Source: Beta vulgaris subsp. vulgaris
Taxonomy: Eukaryota; Streptophyta; Magnoliopsida; Caryophyllales; Amaranthaceae
Assembly (NCBI RefSeq): GCF_026745355.1
Contig: NC_079202.1
Coordinates: 43,242,561-43,306,560 of the forward strand
Direction of reading: 5' to 3'
Length of the DNA: 64,000 nt
Below, one piece after another: positions 1 through 13,300 of the stretch. Position numbers and translations under genes: made by a program. A model generated the notes under the pieces. The model saw only the letters and a program-made list of their open reading frames with translations. It was not told the origin of the DNA and did not search any database. Numbering within the stretch: position 1 is the stretch's first letter; each line of letters begins with the position of its first letter.

Positions 1-13
1 AGAACTCCAAAAC
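1..13 (-). CDS. ASHH2 (SDG8/EFS): ASHH2-like gene, start of the next C-terminal exon, cut by window edge
   Basis: On the minus strand a pyrimidine-rich TTCCTTGCAG acceptor (AG at 15-14) is followed by GTT TTG GAG TTC T, encoding V-L-E-F. It joins in phase 0 to the preceding ...KLLK exon end at 4011. The family continues K-V-L-E-Y/F at this place. The rest of the exon is outside the window. Confidence 0.75.
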
Positions 14-3000
14 CTGCAAGGAAATTTTCCACATAGTTAAAGAGATGCACCATCCACAAAAACTAAACCATAACTAAGAAGCATGCAATATGAATAGAAG
101 CTATATAAATAGCAGAAGTAATGGATCTTGCTGCTCAACATCTATACATACATGAACGCAACCAGTAAACGTTCCACATAATTCAAGAGATGCATCATCA
201 ACAGGAAACTATATAAAAAAAGAATTACTAGAACCAAACTGATTTGTCTTAATGTTGTAGTCGACTAGTAGTGAGTAGTGACAAAAATGAAATAATAAGG
301 AAGTTGTTTAGAAAAATTGGGGAAAGGGGAGTTGTAGTGAACCAATGCAACAGCAGGTCAATGCTCTGCTGCATGCAGCACGTGTTTACGGCATTCTTGA
401 AATAGATATGACTGAAGTTAAGCTTAGGGATTTTTCAGCAATGTAAATCAGAATTCAGACCCTATGACTGATTAAGGGATTAGTGTGTTCAATACAAATA
501 GGTAATATGACATTTGGGTGATATGAAACTCGACCATATGGCACAATAGGGAACCTTGTATCTTTGATTACTATTTTGTTCATTTAGCCGGTATTATAAT
601 CCATATGATTGCGATTGTTCTCTGAGAATTCTTCCTAGGTTTGTCTGGCTAAGACTAGATGAGTAATAAAACCTGTTTTTATGCCTCTCTGAAAGTATCT
701 TGATAACTATTTGGTTCATTTGGCAGGACATATAATTCATTTGGTTTGTGATTCTTCTCTGAGAATCCTTCCTAGTTTTGTCTGGCACTATGATGCATGA
801 TAAAGCCTGTTTCTATGCCTTCTAGTCTCTGGAACTATGGTTCATAATCATCACTGATATGTATAGATTGTTTTCATTCAGACCAACTTTGCTAATTACC
901 AGAATAATGAAAGCAAATGATGTCATAAGAAAGTATAAAACTGGTAAAGCACACAATACTTCTATAGGGTTACCTAGGCAACAAAGTTCCACAATCTACA
1001 ATGTGCCAGTAAAATCAAGGATAGTGGTTCCCTGTCTTTCAAAGTAGTATAAGGTCAGAGCACACAAAAACCAAGCATCTGCTGACTGCTGATTCGAAGG
1101 GAGAAAAGATAACAGAGCACATTCATGAAATTTGGCATGGCTATATGGATAGTGATAGATCAGCTGTCTCACTAACTGTGATCCTAAATTTAGCGAAGAG
1201 TAATAAGCCTGCTGCTGATTCTACCTTGCAATTTCTTATCTGACCTGTAGACGACTCCAAGCTCAAATAATATTCAATATAGCAAGAGAAAGCCATTAAG
1301 ACAAGTTCCTTGAGACGATCACATGACAGCCATCTATCTTGCAACCGAAAACATAACAAGGCTATTTTATGCAGAAAACAAGCCCCAAACCGGATTTTGG
1401 ACTCAAAAATGATGACATTCATGCTTACAATAAGAATTCAATAGATATTTCACCAAGTAGTACTTAGTCTAGGGGCAAGGGATGTTAATCAAACCCCACG
1501 AATGTTCTTTAGGGATGGGGATTCCCTAATCCCTCCCCCAACTCCCAAAAGGTTTGGCCTGCTAAGTTGAAATGGATTGACCTGTGAGCGGTGACAATCC
1601 ACTATGATCCTTAGCCTTGCCATGAGTAATTATAAAATCAACTTATATTTTACATAGCGCCCCTCAAAACATCTACATTTTGCTTAGAAGTCAAAAATAG
1701 ACATACAAATGGGACGGAAAAAGATCAAAATACCTTCATAAGGGTGAGCTTCAGCCACCAAAAAGAGATAGCGTTGAGACATTGCAATGAGGTAAACATC
1801 AAGAATCTTAGCAAAAAGCAACTCATTACATTTTGTTGCTACTGTTCCCATTACACCACTGCAATTAACCTAATGGCCAACCTACAGTCAGTAACACACC
1901 AATAGAACGACACATCGGGATTCTTCGAATTTGATACAGTCAGTACATTGAAATATCAAGAATGAGACCATAACCTTCACCTAGAAAATTTCCAACTTCA
2001 CTAGCAAATCGATCATTCCTAAATGCCCAATACTTTCGAATTCTATCTCTTACATTGTTCCTACACATTCATCTGAAAAAATATCTCTTTTTTTTTTTTT
2101 TTCACAATTCCATTCCTACATAATTTTATAATTATAAGTTAGCTATTTTTTTCCGTCCCTCTAACATACCGATCTCTACTACGATATATCCCATCTTCCT
2201 AATATGATCATTCCTAAATGCACATTCCGATCCATATAATGATGTTCGTCTAGTAGTCGTCCCAGAATTTTTTGTAACCTTAGAGGTACCTACGGTCGCA
2301 CAACATGCTCCTCTCCATTTGAGCACCCTACATGTATTCTATGTGTCACCTCTTAGTCAATACCTCTATTCCTCTATAAGATCAACCCAAGGTACTACAT
2401 CACTTGACTCCCTCTTATTACTAAAATTGGACTCCATGTACTTGGTTTTGTTCGAATTAGTCAGTGATGACAATATCATCCACAAACAACAAACAACATA
2501 CAACATGGTGTCTCATCCCAGTTAGGCCATTAAGTTCATCTGATAGTGCTGGCAAAAGAGGAAAAAACTTAAATGTCGATACATTTGTTTTCACGTATCA
2601 GTACATAACTACATATTCTTAACTATGTCAATACATTTACATGGCACACCATTCTGACATTCATGTCTTTTGGTAACTTATCCTAAACCTATTCTACATT
2701 GACGAAACATATGTGTATAACTTCCTTTCTCGCCCTATAATATTTCAAAATTTGTCTCATAAAATGTACCACTTCTATGAAATATTGTCCTGGCATAGAT
2801 CCAAATAATTTCTCCGAAGTTCTTATACGTGCCCTCAATATACTTTATCACTCTCTCCAATAATTTCACAATGAGGCCTTTTATTTCAAGTTAACAAATC
2901 AGACCAGAGTATGGACATGTAACACTTCATTTTTGACTAAAACATGCAAATTTTTCATTAACTGGTTGAGTCTGACACTTCAATACGTAACTATATCTAA

Positions 3001-4301
3001 CACGATTTACCAAGTTTGAGTAATATATGATCCGAAAATTGTTATTAATAGGCCCAAATCAATGATGTAGTATACATGTTTAAAGCATGGACAAGGCTTA
3101 TAGCATAAGATATGTCTTAAGTACAGATTACAGAGCTTTGTAATGACATAATCATCTTCTCCATCAATGTGAGATTGCGGAAAATGGTAAAAAGACTTCT
3201 TGTCTTCCTGGCATATAGGTGACGTGCAGGAATGCATTACGTTGAAAAGGAGGAAAGAAAAAACTCTTTCTCAGTAACGCCTTATATGTTGTTCAGATTT
3301 GCATAGGGTACATGATAGCTTTCAAGGACGGGTATCTTGATAGGCAGTGGGCTTCACATTTAACCTCCTTAATCCTTATAGACAAACACCAAACCGGTAT
3401 ACTGTGTCTTAGTGCTAAGTAAGATGCTTTTGATTGCATACTATTTCCAACTATGAAGACAGCTTAAGCACCTATTCGAGATTCTCCTGCCTCCTCTACA
3501 AAAATCACCTAAAATAAAGTATAGCTTTCTAATCCTGCTGTGCAAAGAACCTATCTTCAAAAGACCCTTAGCTCATTCCCAGAATGAAGCTTAAAACATA
3601 ATCAATTCAGGTGCAAATGTTAATTCTTAGATACACTCGATTCGGCCTCAAAAACTTAGTCATGCCAAAAAGTAGATACAACAATTTTTCCTGCACAGAT
3701 GATAGTAGGATAAAATATATATATCCTAGGAAGCCTAAGCAGTAGAGCATAAAAGTTAGTGGTTATGATGCCGATTTCTTATATCAAAAGTAATTGGCTT
3801 TAGCTTACTTTCTCGGGATATCAAGGCTCAATGAGTTCACATAAGCATCAAATAACTGCCATCAGCCCATCAGTGCTTTTCTAATTAGATATAATGTCAA
3901 CCATTTGATGCAATTGCCAAATCAATCAGATATCTGTTTAGACCTCAGATTTGTCAAGGACAACAGCATGGCCATCAACTTATAACTAAGGCCAAACGGC
4001 TCATACATACCTTAAGAAGCTTCCGTAAGATGGGAATCTTTTTAAAATCCCTTCTGTAAAGCTTCATCATATTATGTAGCATCTGCAGACCTGGAAATTG
4101 AGGTAGAAAACAAAATTTCACACAAAAAGGCAAGCAGTAAATGCAGGGCAGGTGTCATTTAAAAACAAAAAAGAAAAAGATACCATTTTTATTGATTACA
4201 TCCAGAAGAACCCCACGGGACTTGGTTTTCAGCATTGCATCAAGTATCATTGAAAGATCTCTGTTGCTGCAGCAGAGGAAAAAGAAAGTAGGTATGATAC
4301 C

Positions 4302-4338
<37 letters not shown>

Positions 4339-7300
4339 TGAGTCCAGAAGCATTCTCAAATACAATCAAAGAAGTCAATTCCAGGCAGGTAATTTTCGAA
4401 AATCTGATAATGAATACAGTTCCGACTTCCGAGTCATTTAAACAAGTCCAACACAATATATTCTGATCGACTTCCAGCAAGTGTTAATTTCAGCCCACTA
4501 ACCAACCAAATGTCCCAAGATAGTCCATTTAAATCACTCCAGGCCTTGAGTTACAATATTATGTTCAAAACCTCCTTTTGTGAGCCAGTATGGGATCAGC
4601 TACAGGTCAGATCAATGTCTGCCAACTTTGCTTTGAAGCAAAGTAAACGTGAGTCTCCCTCTCCTAAAAATCTATCTTAAATTAAAACATTTAGCAGAAA
4701 GGCTACGTAAGTGCCAAGGTCAAACCCAATCTCTCAATAAGGAAGGTCAACCCAATGATACAAGGAACGAAATTCGATACGAAACGCGGGACGGAAACGG
4801 AAACAGGAAACGCTACCTTGAGTGAATCGGGAACGTTGGGTCATTTTTTTACTGATTTATTTAATAAATTTAAAATATTAGAACTCTTAGTAATCCTATC
4901 AAAATATAATTGAAAAATAATAATATAAATGATTAAATGTGTTACTTGGTCTTTGATTTGAAAAAGAAAAAAAAATATTGGAAGTTGAAAAGTAAAAAAA
5001 TTGCTCATTATTGGTAATGTGTACAGCTGTATCATTGGTAAAAAAAAGTAAAGTCAAAAAAGTAATAAAAGGAGGCAGTAAAAAGAAGTTGAAAAGTCAA
5101 AAAATAGAAGAGGCAGTAAAAAAGTACTCCCCGTGTAAAAAAAGAAAGAGTGGTAATGTGGTATACAACTACATCATTAAAATTACACTCCACCAGATGC
5201 AAATAGGCAGTGGTATGCCACTTATACCACTTTCTTCTACGTCTCTTTCTCTCTCCTCTTTCTTCTTCCCCTTCATCAACATAACCTCCATTATCAAACC
5301 TTCAACTCCCAAACTCCAAAGCTTGAAATCAGGGACGTCGCCTTAGGCGATCGGATTCGCGAACGGAGGCGATCTGGGTCGCGTTTGTTCCGCGATCGGG
5401 AACGAACGACCCAGATCGGGAAACGTGGCTCCGTCCCGCGTCCCTTGTTTCACTGGGTTAACCTCATTTCTTGACATGAGAAGAGTATAATAATTCACAT
5501 CATGGTGAGAGATTAGACAATTCAGATCAGAAACTAAAGAACGTGAATGTAGCAGTTAGACCAAATCTAACCTCTGAATTGCTCCGCCATTGCCACTATC
5601 ACCAGAAGCTGCAGTTAGAAGCAAAAGTTTCAAGTAGCCTTTAGAGGCATCCTGCAACATTAAAGGTAGATTAAGTTAAGTGCTGCGCAAAAAGAAAGAA
5701 AGAAGGAAAAAAAGGTCTAAGCAGGTAACAGATCAGGACGGAGTAAAAATGACCTCCTACATATCTCAATCAAAAAACAAAAGAAAGGGAGCAGAAGTGA
5801 ATGGGACATCCAAGAGTATATGACACACTTTAATGACATGACATCCTCAAGATCTAATATAGGGCTTAGTGTCTCAAGCACATAACGGACTCCTATTAGC
5901 CTCAAACATATCTTTAAACCATGACCAACGTTTTATACAAGTGACCTGTTCTATTCAGGTCACCTATAATTTATTGAGGAGTCCGAGAGAACTGAATAAA
6001 AAAAATTACAATCACAACAGGAATAACAAAATTTAACAATGATAACAACATATAGCAACACCAAATCAACTGTGCTGACTAGAAGTAAAAACAGATAAAA
6101 TAGCCAGATATAACTAATAAGAAACAAACACTTTGCAGGATTATGTCATTAATTCATCGAGCAATCTGAAAGTTTGAACAATCACTGTTTTGTTCTGTTT
6201 GAAAGTGTTGAGCCCCATGTTCGAAATCGAAACACTCCTAACTTCATTCCTACCTCACTTCCAAGGAGAAAAACGCCATCAAAGGTATGAGAGTCAAACC
6301 TTAAAATCCTTGTCTGAAAAACTTATGTCACAACACAAGTAAAAGTGAAGTGATGATGAACACAAGAGTCAAGACACTCAGTCTAGCAAGGAAGTGGTAA
6401 GAACATAAATTCATATAATTCAAGGTAAGGGGTGCATATGAAGACGAGCAGCAAAAGATACATCCATCTCTTAATCCCAAACAGATTTTTTTTTCCCTTT
6501 ATTTGTCATTCGAGCTATTAGACCTGTTAAGGAGAAAACAAGGAGAATTCAACCAAATTCAGAAATCCCGTACCTTCTTTTTGCAGATACCACCATCAGA
6601 ATCAAGCAATTCATTGAGTTTCTCCTCAACTGCATCATTTAGGTCATGTGTAACATAGGTGAATAAAATTATTCATATGCTTAATCTCAAAAGGCTAAAA
6701 ACATCTACCTGCTTCACGATGACCATTAGCAGAACCCTCCAGTAATTTCTTTGGCTTGTAGGATGGCATCTTAGATTTCGGGGCAGTTAGAACAGCCTTC
6801 CCAACAGTTGCTGAACTGCCACTAGATTTCCGGTTCTTAACAGATTTAGGTGGGCGAGAAATTTTCGTTCGGGGACGCGGTCTTGCATGAGGTAGTTCAC
6901 ACGCAGCATAAACCTCAGTCACCCTACCACTTGAATCGATAGAACCAGTGAGAGACTTTTGCATTGTGTTTTCTACAGGCAGTATATCTGATTTCGGGGA
7001 AGATGTTGGTGTGCTCATCAAATGTTCTGTTTTGAGTGTATGGTTTTGTACAGCAGATATAGATTGATTTCTAAAATTTTCAGACTGTAAGCCTGTCGAA
7101 CTATCTGTAGATTCATGAACTTCATCAATTGTGACTCTTTCTAGCACAGTAAGTGATTGCTCAACGTCATCAATTGAAGACTCTAATTTATTTATTAAAT
7201 CACCAGCTTCAACAATGATATCTGAATTCTCCTCATTTATGTTATCTCCAGTTAAACCCCGTTCAACATCCTGAGAACTGGATTTAGCCATCCTCTCCTC

Positions 7301-10300
7301 CAGGCTATGGTCAATTTCACCATTTTCATTAACCACTACAGGTTCTGGAAATTCTTCATCTGAGTCTCCTTGAACAATTCCTTGTGCATTGAGTGGATCA
7401 CCTCCTATATAGCCCCGACACTTACGAGAGCCACAATGACATTTCTTTGCAGCAGCACCAAATACCCGTACATAATTGTAGTCAAAAGTCAACTCTTCAC
7501 CCTGTCATAGCCGAGTTACAATCACATGAAAATCAGATCAGTACATTCATATTTGCAAAAAGGCTTAGCAAGATCCATGTACCCCAGTCTCAACATGATT
7601 AGCTCACTCAACATAAACAAAGTTCATAGGTTTTAATCTTCAACTTATTGCTCCTGCGCTATGCCTGAAGCTTCTTTGATGTTCGGGGCTTGTATGTAAG
7701 CCTCGTGTTTGAGTGGCACGCCCAATTTCTGTCCAATTTCCATTGCGACCCTCCTCTTACAAAAAAACGCATTGCTCTTTCCTCAGCTTTTCTTTTCTTT
7801 AACCAATTCTTATTTATTCATTGATGTTTAAGAAACCTCACGGTTCAAGAGTGGGGGAACTCAAAAGTATATTCCACAGTAGTGTCAGCAAGTTAAGGGT
7901 GAAGGTACACATCTCTAAGCATCTCAAGAGTCAAGACCCTCAGCCACAATACGTAGCTTCACCCTTAAATCCTGAATCCAGCTCAGGTGGTTGAAAGTTC
8001 AAACTATTAAGAGTATGGCATGGGCATGAGTTTTGAATTAAAAAAAAAAAAAAAAGAGTAAAGAGAGCAAAGCCACAACAGATTGATCTTTAGAAAGTTG
8101 ATAGCTTCAGATTTACAGGCTTCGGCAGCTAAAATCTTCTACTTGGTAGGCCCTTCAAGATCGTATTTACCATTCCTACACTCTCTATCTTCGCCAAGAA
8201 AAAAAGAGAAAAGAAGCATTTCTATTTTGTTGGACAGAAGGAGACAAGGATGAAGAAACAGTAGTTCAAATCCAAATGACTAGTCAAAAGGGCTAAGGTA
8301 AAAGGAGATTTAGCTCTAAGGTCTAAACTACTTTTGCAAATTTAACATTTTTCTAATTTTTGAAAATATTTTGGTTTTACTTTCTCCTTAAATAAAATAA
8401 GCAAGTTACCATATCTAGAATTATTTTCCTAAGAACATTTATTACTTCCTCCATAACAAAATTATTGCAACATTTGGCTCGACACGGACTCTTAGAGAGA
8501 ATTTGATAATTGTAAATTAGTGGGTTGTATTAGGGGAAAGGAGAGAGAAGATTATATAATCAAACACCACCTTCCTCACCAACCACCACACCACCCACCA
8601 CCGACAACCAAACCAACCACCACCGACAGGCGACAACCACACCAATCACCACCGACAACCACACCAATCACCTTCACCTCGTCACCACACTGACCACCTT
8701 CACCAGCGCCAATCACCCCAAACTTTCAAACCTAGAATTCAACCCCAACAATTCAACCAAGCAAATCGAACCCGGAATTCAACCCCAACACCAAAACACC
8801 ATAATTCGAACCAAAAAACTCAGAATTCGAACCCTAAAATACCCAGAAATTTGAACCCTGAAAAACCAGAATCCGAACCCCGAAAACCCAGAATTCAAAC
8901 CTCAAAAACCCAGAAATTCGAACCCTAAAAAACGAAGAAATTCGAACCCTAAAAAACGAAGAAATTCGAACCCCAAATAACCCACAAATTCGAACCCCAA
9001 AAGAGCCAGAAATGCGAACCCCAAAAAACCAAAAAATTCGAACCCCAATATTCGAACCATAAAATACCCAGAGTGAGCGAGAGGTGAAGGTTGGTGGTGG
9101 TGAGAGAGGCGAAGGTTAAGATGGGTGGGGGTGGTGATGTGGTGTAGAATTATCAAGTTTAATGATTTGGTTGTTTACAATGTAATGAAAATTAGGGTGT
9201 TATAATCAGATTATTATTTTCTTAAGTAATGGCATTTTGTAGTTTTGTTGAAAAAATTTACTAAAATAAGTTTCAAATTGTTGCAATTTTTTGTGTTACA
9301 TCCAAATATAGCAAATGTTGCGTTTTTTTTTTGGTTACGGAGGAAGTATATCAAAAACATAAAAAAATAAACTGTTTTTTCACAAAATACCTCCGACAAA
9401 TTAAAAAATTCACCATATACCCTCAATGTTTCAAAAATGCACCGTATACCCTTGAGTTTTCAAAAACGTGCGCCAGATGCCCTTTTTCTAACTTCCGTTA
9501 ACTCACTGTTAGCTTTATTTACTATTTTGCCATTGTTAACCCCTAAACCTTAATTCTAATCTAACCCTAACTTTACTCTAACTCTAATTCTAACTCTAAT
9601 CCTAAACCTAAACCTAAACCCTAACCCTCCCCCTAACCCACCCCTAAACCTAAACGTGCCGGTGAGTCTCTCTCCTCCTTGTTGTGCCACTGTTGTGTCA
9701 ACGAGGAAGGGGAGGGGGGCATTATCGGGGAAGGAGTGGGGGGACGGGTCGCTGCGGTGGAGGGGGAGGGGCTGCGACGGTGGAGCGAAAAGGAGGGGGT
9801 GGGGTTGGGGGTGTGGGCGGGGCTGGGGTGGAAGGGAGGCATTATCGGGGAAGGAGTGGGGGGACGGGTCGCTGCGGTGGAGGGGGAGGGGCTGCGACGG
9901 TGGAGCGAAAAGGAGGGGGTGGGGTTGGGGGTGTGGCGGGGCTGGGGTGGAAGGGAGGGGTGGGGTGGGGGTTTGGTTGGTAGGGGATTAGGGTCAGGGG
10001 TGGGTTAGGGTTCAGGATTTAGGATTAGGGTTATAGTCAAGGTTAGGGTTAGGATTAGGGTATTAGGATTTAAGGGTTAGGGGTTGATAATGGCAAAATG
10101 GTAAATAAAGTTAACGGAAGTTAGAAAAAGGGCATATGGTGCACGTTTTCGAAAACTCAAGGGTATATGGTGCATTTTTGAATCATTGAGGGTATATACT
10201 GAATTTTTTAATTTGTCGGGGGTATTCGGTGAAAAAAACCGAAAAATAAATAAATAAAAACATATATAATTTCCTTCCCCATTTCGCAAGTTATTGTAAT

Positions 10301-13300
10301 TATTTCCCCATTTCCCAAAGTTCAATAAGCGAATAATAATGAGCTTTAACAGCAGTTATTGAAAAAACTTTGATGAATCCATATTAGTCTATCTTTTAGG
10401 AGTGTTTAAGTCCATGTGGTTCTATTTAGTTCCAAGTTGCTTCATAGGTTTTTTTCTTGTTTAGATAAATTATTTTCACAATACGTACAGACCCTTGATC
10501 GCTTGTGGGCTTAAGGGATTCTGGATGATCAGCGAAGTAATATGAAGCAATGGGTTGTGTGATTAGGCACGTCCGTGTTACTTTTTCCAATGAATCGATA
10601 GCTTCTCGAATGAAAAAATCAGATAGACATGCCCGTGGATTCCCCACATCTGTGTTTCTTTGTTTTCCCCAGTACAAAAAGGTCCTGCTTTGACTCGATT
10701 CCATCTCCAGCCGATGTGTCCCTATAGAACATTTGTGTCGCCTTATTTTCACCGAAACGTCCGTGCAGCTACATGTCAACACGTCTATGTCGTTTGTGAC
10801 ACGTCCATATTGAGCTGTTCGGTAGTGACTTCTTTTACAACTCTTTTAAGTGGCTTATTTTAATTAGAGAAGTATATATAGTCTTTGGCTCGTGTAACTA
10901 GAGACATTCGGTTATTATTCAACACTTAGATTATCTTACATTTGGTTTGTAAAGAGAAATACTTTTGATCCCGAAATCGCTAACTTCATCCTTTTCGTTG
11001 ATGTAAAAGACTAATTTTTCTTATTCTTTTTTATTGCAATTATGTCATTTTATTGCTTTTTTGTTTGCTTTGTTATTTTAATAATGAGTGAGTTTCCAAA
11101 ATCTTCAATTTAATTTGATTGAATGTCCTTGCTTGATTAAATTACGTTTATTATCAATATTATACTATGGATAGTTGCAATCGAATGTCGTACATCTTGA
11201 TTGCATTGAGAATTGAACCTAGATGGATTTTTTCATTCGATTGAGAGCATAAATTTCTCTATGTGAAGAAGCAGATTGAATTGCTTAGAACTTGTGATGC
11301 TACGATTGATGTCTCTTTTTTGCATGAATACATCGAAAAGCCGAAACATGTATGAATGCGTCTTTAGGGAAGTCATAGATACTCACGAGAGATTTATGGT
11401 ATTTTTAGGGCATCATCACTCCTCATGAAAATTTGTTCAAATTAATTGAAAAGGGAATGGTTGATGCATTAGTCATGTTAGTTGGGTTACTTAACCATGG
11501 ATGTCTTAATTACTTGATTTGCCTCCATATTCAATCATCAATTGCATTAGATTAGCATTAGCTAGCATCTTATTCATCGTCGTTTGTCACTTGCTTAGTT
11601 AATTTGAGTCAAAAATATTCAATGTTGGTATTGATGTGGGGTCGACCTTGACTTAATCTACTACTAAGGAGGTTAGTTAGGATTTATTTATGTTAGGTCC
11701 GCGACACCGTGACACACCTATCAAACTTTAACTAACTGCTTCTCAACAGGTCATCGTTTATCTAGTGAAGAATCCACCAATCTCTTTCTTAGGATACAGG
11801 TTCTTGGGGTTGAGAAGATGAGATTGGAGCTGTGGACAAACATTTATCAATGCTTTTCAGAAAGCCAAATCTACTCCATTACTTTGGTACTACAAACTGA
11901 CACTATCTTTGAACTTAAATCATTAGCACGCGGGAGGGAGGGACGGAAGAGGCAACATGGAGGAAACTAATACTTCTATAATCAGAAGCCCAAAATGCTT
12001 CTGGGGTCAACAGGGACCTGGAAAAGTTTCATTTTCATCCCTCCCTCCTTACTTCATTATCCAAAGTGTAGAAATCACCACCGCTCCGTTCATACCACTC
12101 AGATTACCAGTGCAAAATACGAGTAACATAAAAAAAATAGAAACAAATAAACGAGTTGCATTTTAGGATAACTATGAAACCGAAACATAATTTTCCTGGG
12201 GAATCTCCGTGTTCTAGAGAAGAATTACAATCTAATAAGTAGAGCAACAACTATTTTCATGTAATAAAAGAAAGCAGAGAAACAAATCCATACCTTCTTG
12301 ATGTTCCTCAATGCAAAGAGGCCAACACAGATTTCTCCATTTACTACCCACTGTTTTAAAGCAGAAAATTATCATAAATTAAATGTCTCATAATATAACG
12401 AGGCAATAGATTAGATCCTAATAAAAAGTTTGGCAGATAGTTGTATTGACAACCGTTTAATGGAAAGCATAGATCATGAACCAAAATGTAACACATACTT
12501 ATACAAAAGAGCAATACCCAATTCAATCAGCATAATACAGAAGTCACCATTTTAAACTGGTCACGATCAAGAAAACATGCATAGGTGAGGTGCCACCTTC
12601 ATATGCACTTCCCATGATAAAGATTCAGGACAAAGCAGAATACAGCTAAAGCAAACGAACAATGCATTAAGTATATTTCATAATAATGTATTATTTAAAT
12701 TTTAAAAGAAGACTGTTTTTCTTTTACAAATAGCTATTTAGTGAAAAAACATTATCTGATGCAGAAGAATGAGACTACACCTTGTATTCAAATTTCATCC
12801 CCACATCTAACCCCAGAAAAAAAAAATTGAACATAAAGATCAATTCTTAACCTATGACCCTCTCCTTTCCTGATTATTTTGGTATGAATAAAAACCGTGG
12901 TTATCTTCTTCCATCTCCTTCCTTATGGAGAAAGCAAAAATAGTATGCCTCTCAATCAGAACAAATTCTGTATCAGCTACATATAGATTGTACATACCAT
13001 CTTAAGCCTCTACAGAATTCGAAGAAAGCTTTGGGAAAGAGAATACGCATTGTTAAAACAGACACTGCCTTCTTTCACATATTTTATTATTGCTCATGTC
13101 TGCAGTTAATGCCATGGCATGTCATGACATTCTTATAGTTTATGACCTGAGATTTTTTATAACCATACCACCAAAAACTTCCAAAAAGAAGCTTCAAGAC
13201 CAAAGAATCAAGAAGACGCATCATTTATCAATAAGAAAGGGTACGTAAGACATCGTGTGTTTGTGTCATGGAATTAAAACACTCCCGTTCCATTACAGAA

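Larger units (their letters stand above)
14..4010. other. Large ASHH2 intron (about 4.0 kb)
   Basis: Intron between the 4090-4011 exon and the edge exon. It contains a diverged ~125-bp direct duplication (about 571-825) and a LINE reverse-transcriptase relic (about 2,130-2,530). The rest (826-2,130 and 2,530-4,010) is AT-rich, with poly-T runs and no supported gene on either strand. Confidence 0.7.
7502..12293. other. Largest ASHH2 intron (4.8 kb), mostly inserted elements
   Basis: Between the exons ending 12294 and starting 7501. Contents: 7,502-8,440 AT-rich with an A15 run at 8,041 and nothing gene-like; a Stowaway-like element 8,445-9,346; a Mutator-like element 9,372-10,241; then 10,250-12,290. 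In the last part, 10,380-10,930 looks like a decayed LTR (TATATATAG at 10,871 followed by a CTCGTGTAACTAGAGAC segment), but no partner LTR was seen. 10,930-12,290 holds nothing I recognise. Confidence 0.6.

Noticed and set aside
4141..4480. Frames ending in Arg-Glu or Ser-Leu repeats
   Set aside because: They read through the (GA)n microsatellite; one overlaps a true ASHH2 exon on the other strand or frame.
8902..9156. Minus-strand frame with LGFEFLRF repeats
   Set aside because: It is the translation of the GAATTCGAACCC minisatellite inside a MITE in an intron, not a gene.
9656..10008. Three overlapping Gly/Arg-rich plus-strand frames
   Set aside because: All three frames are open because the duplicated G-rich core lacks stops; no start context, no homologous domain.
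9538..10086. True interstitial telomere repeat
   Set aside because: The units are too irregular (CCTAAAC, CTAATCC, CTAACTCT) and symmetrically inverted inside TIRs; better explained as part of the Mutator-like element.
10380..10930. Solo LTR in the large intron
   Set aside because: TATATATAG and a CTCGTGTAACTAG segment look LTR-like, but I could not find TG..CA ends or a target duplication, so it is mentioned only as possible.
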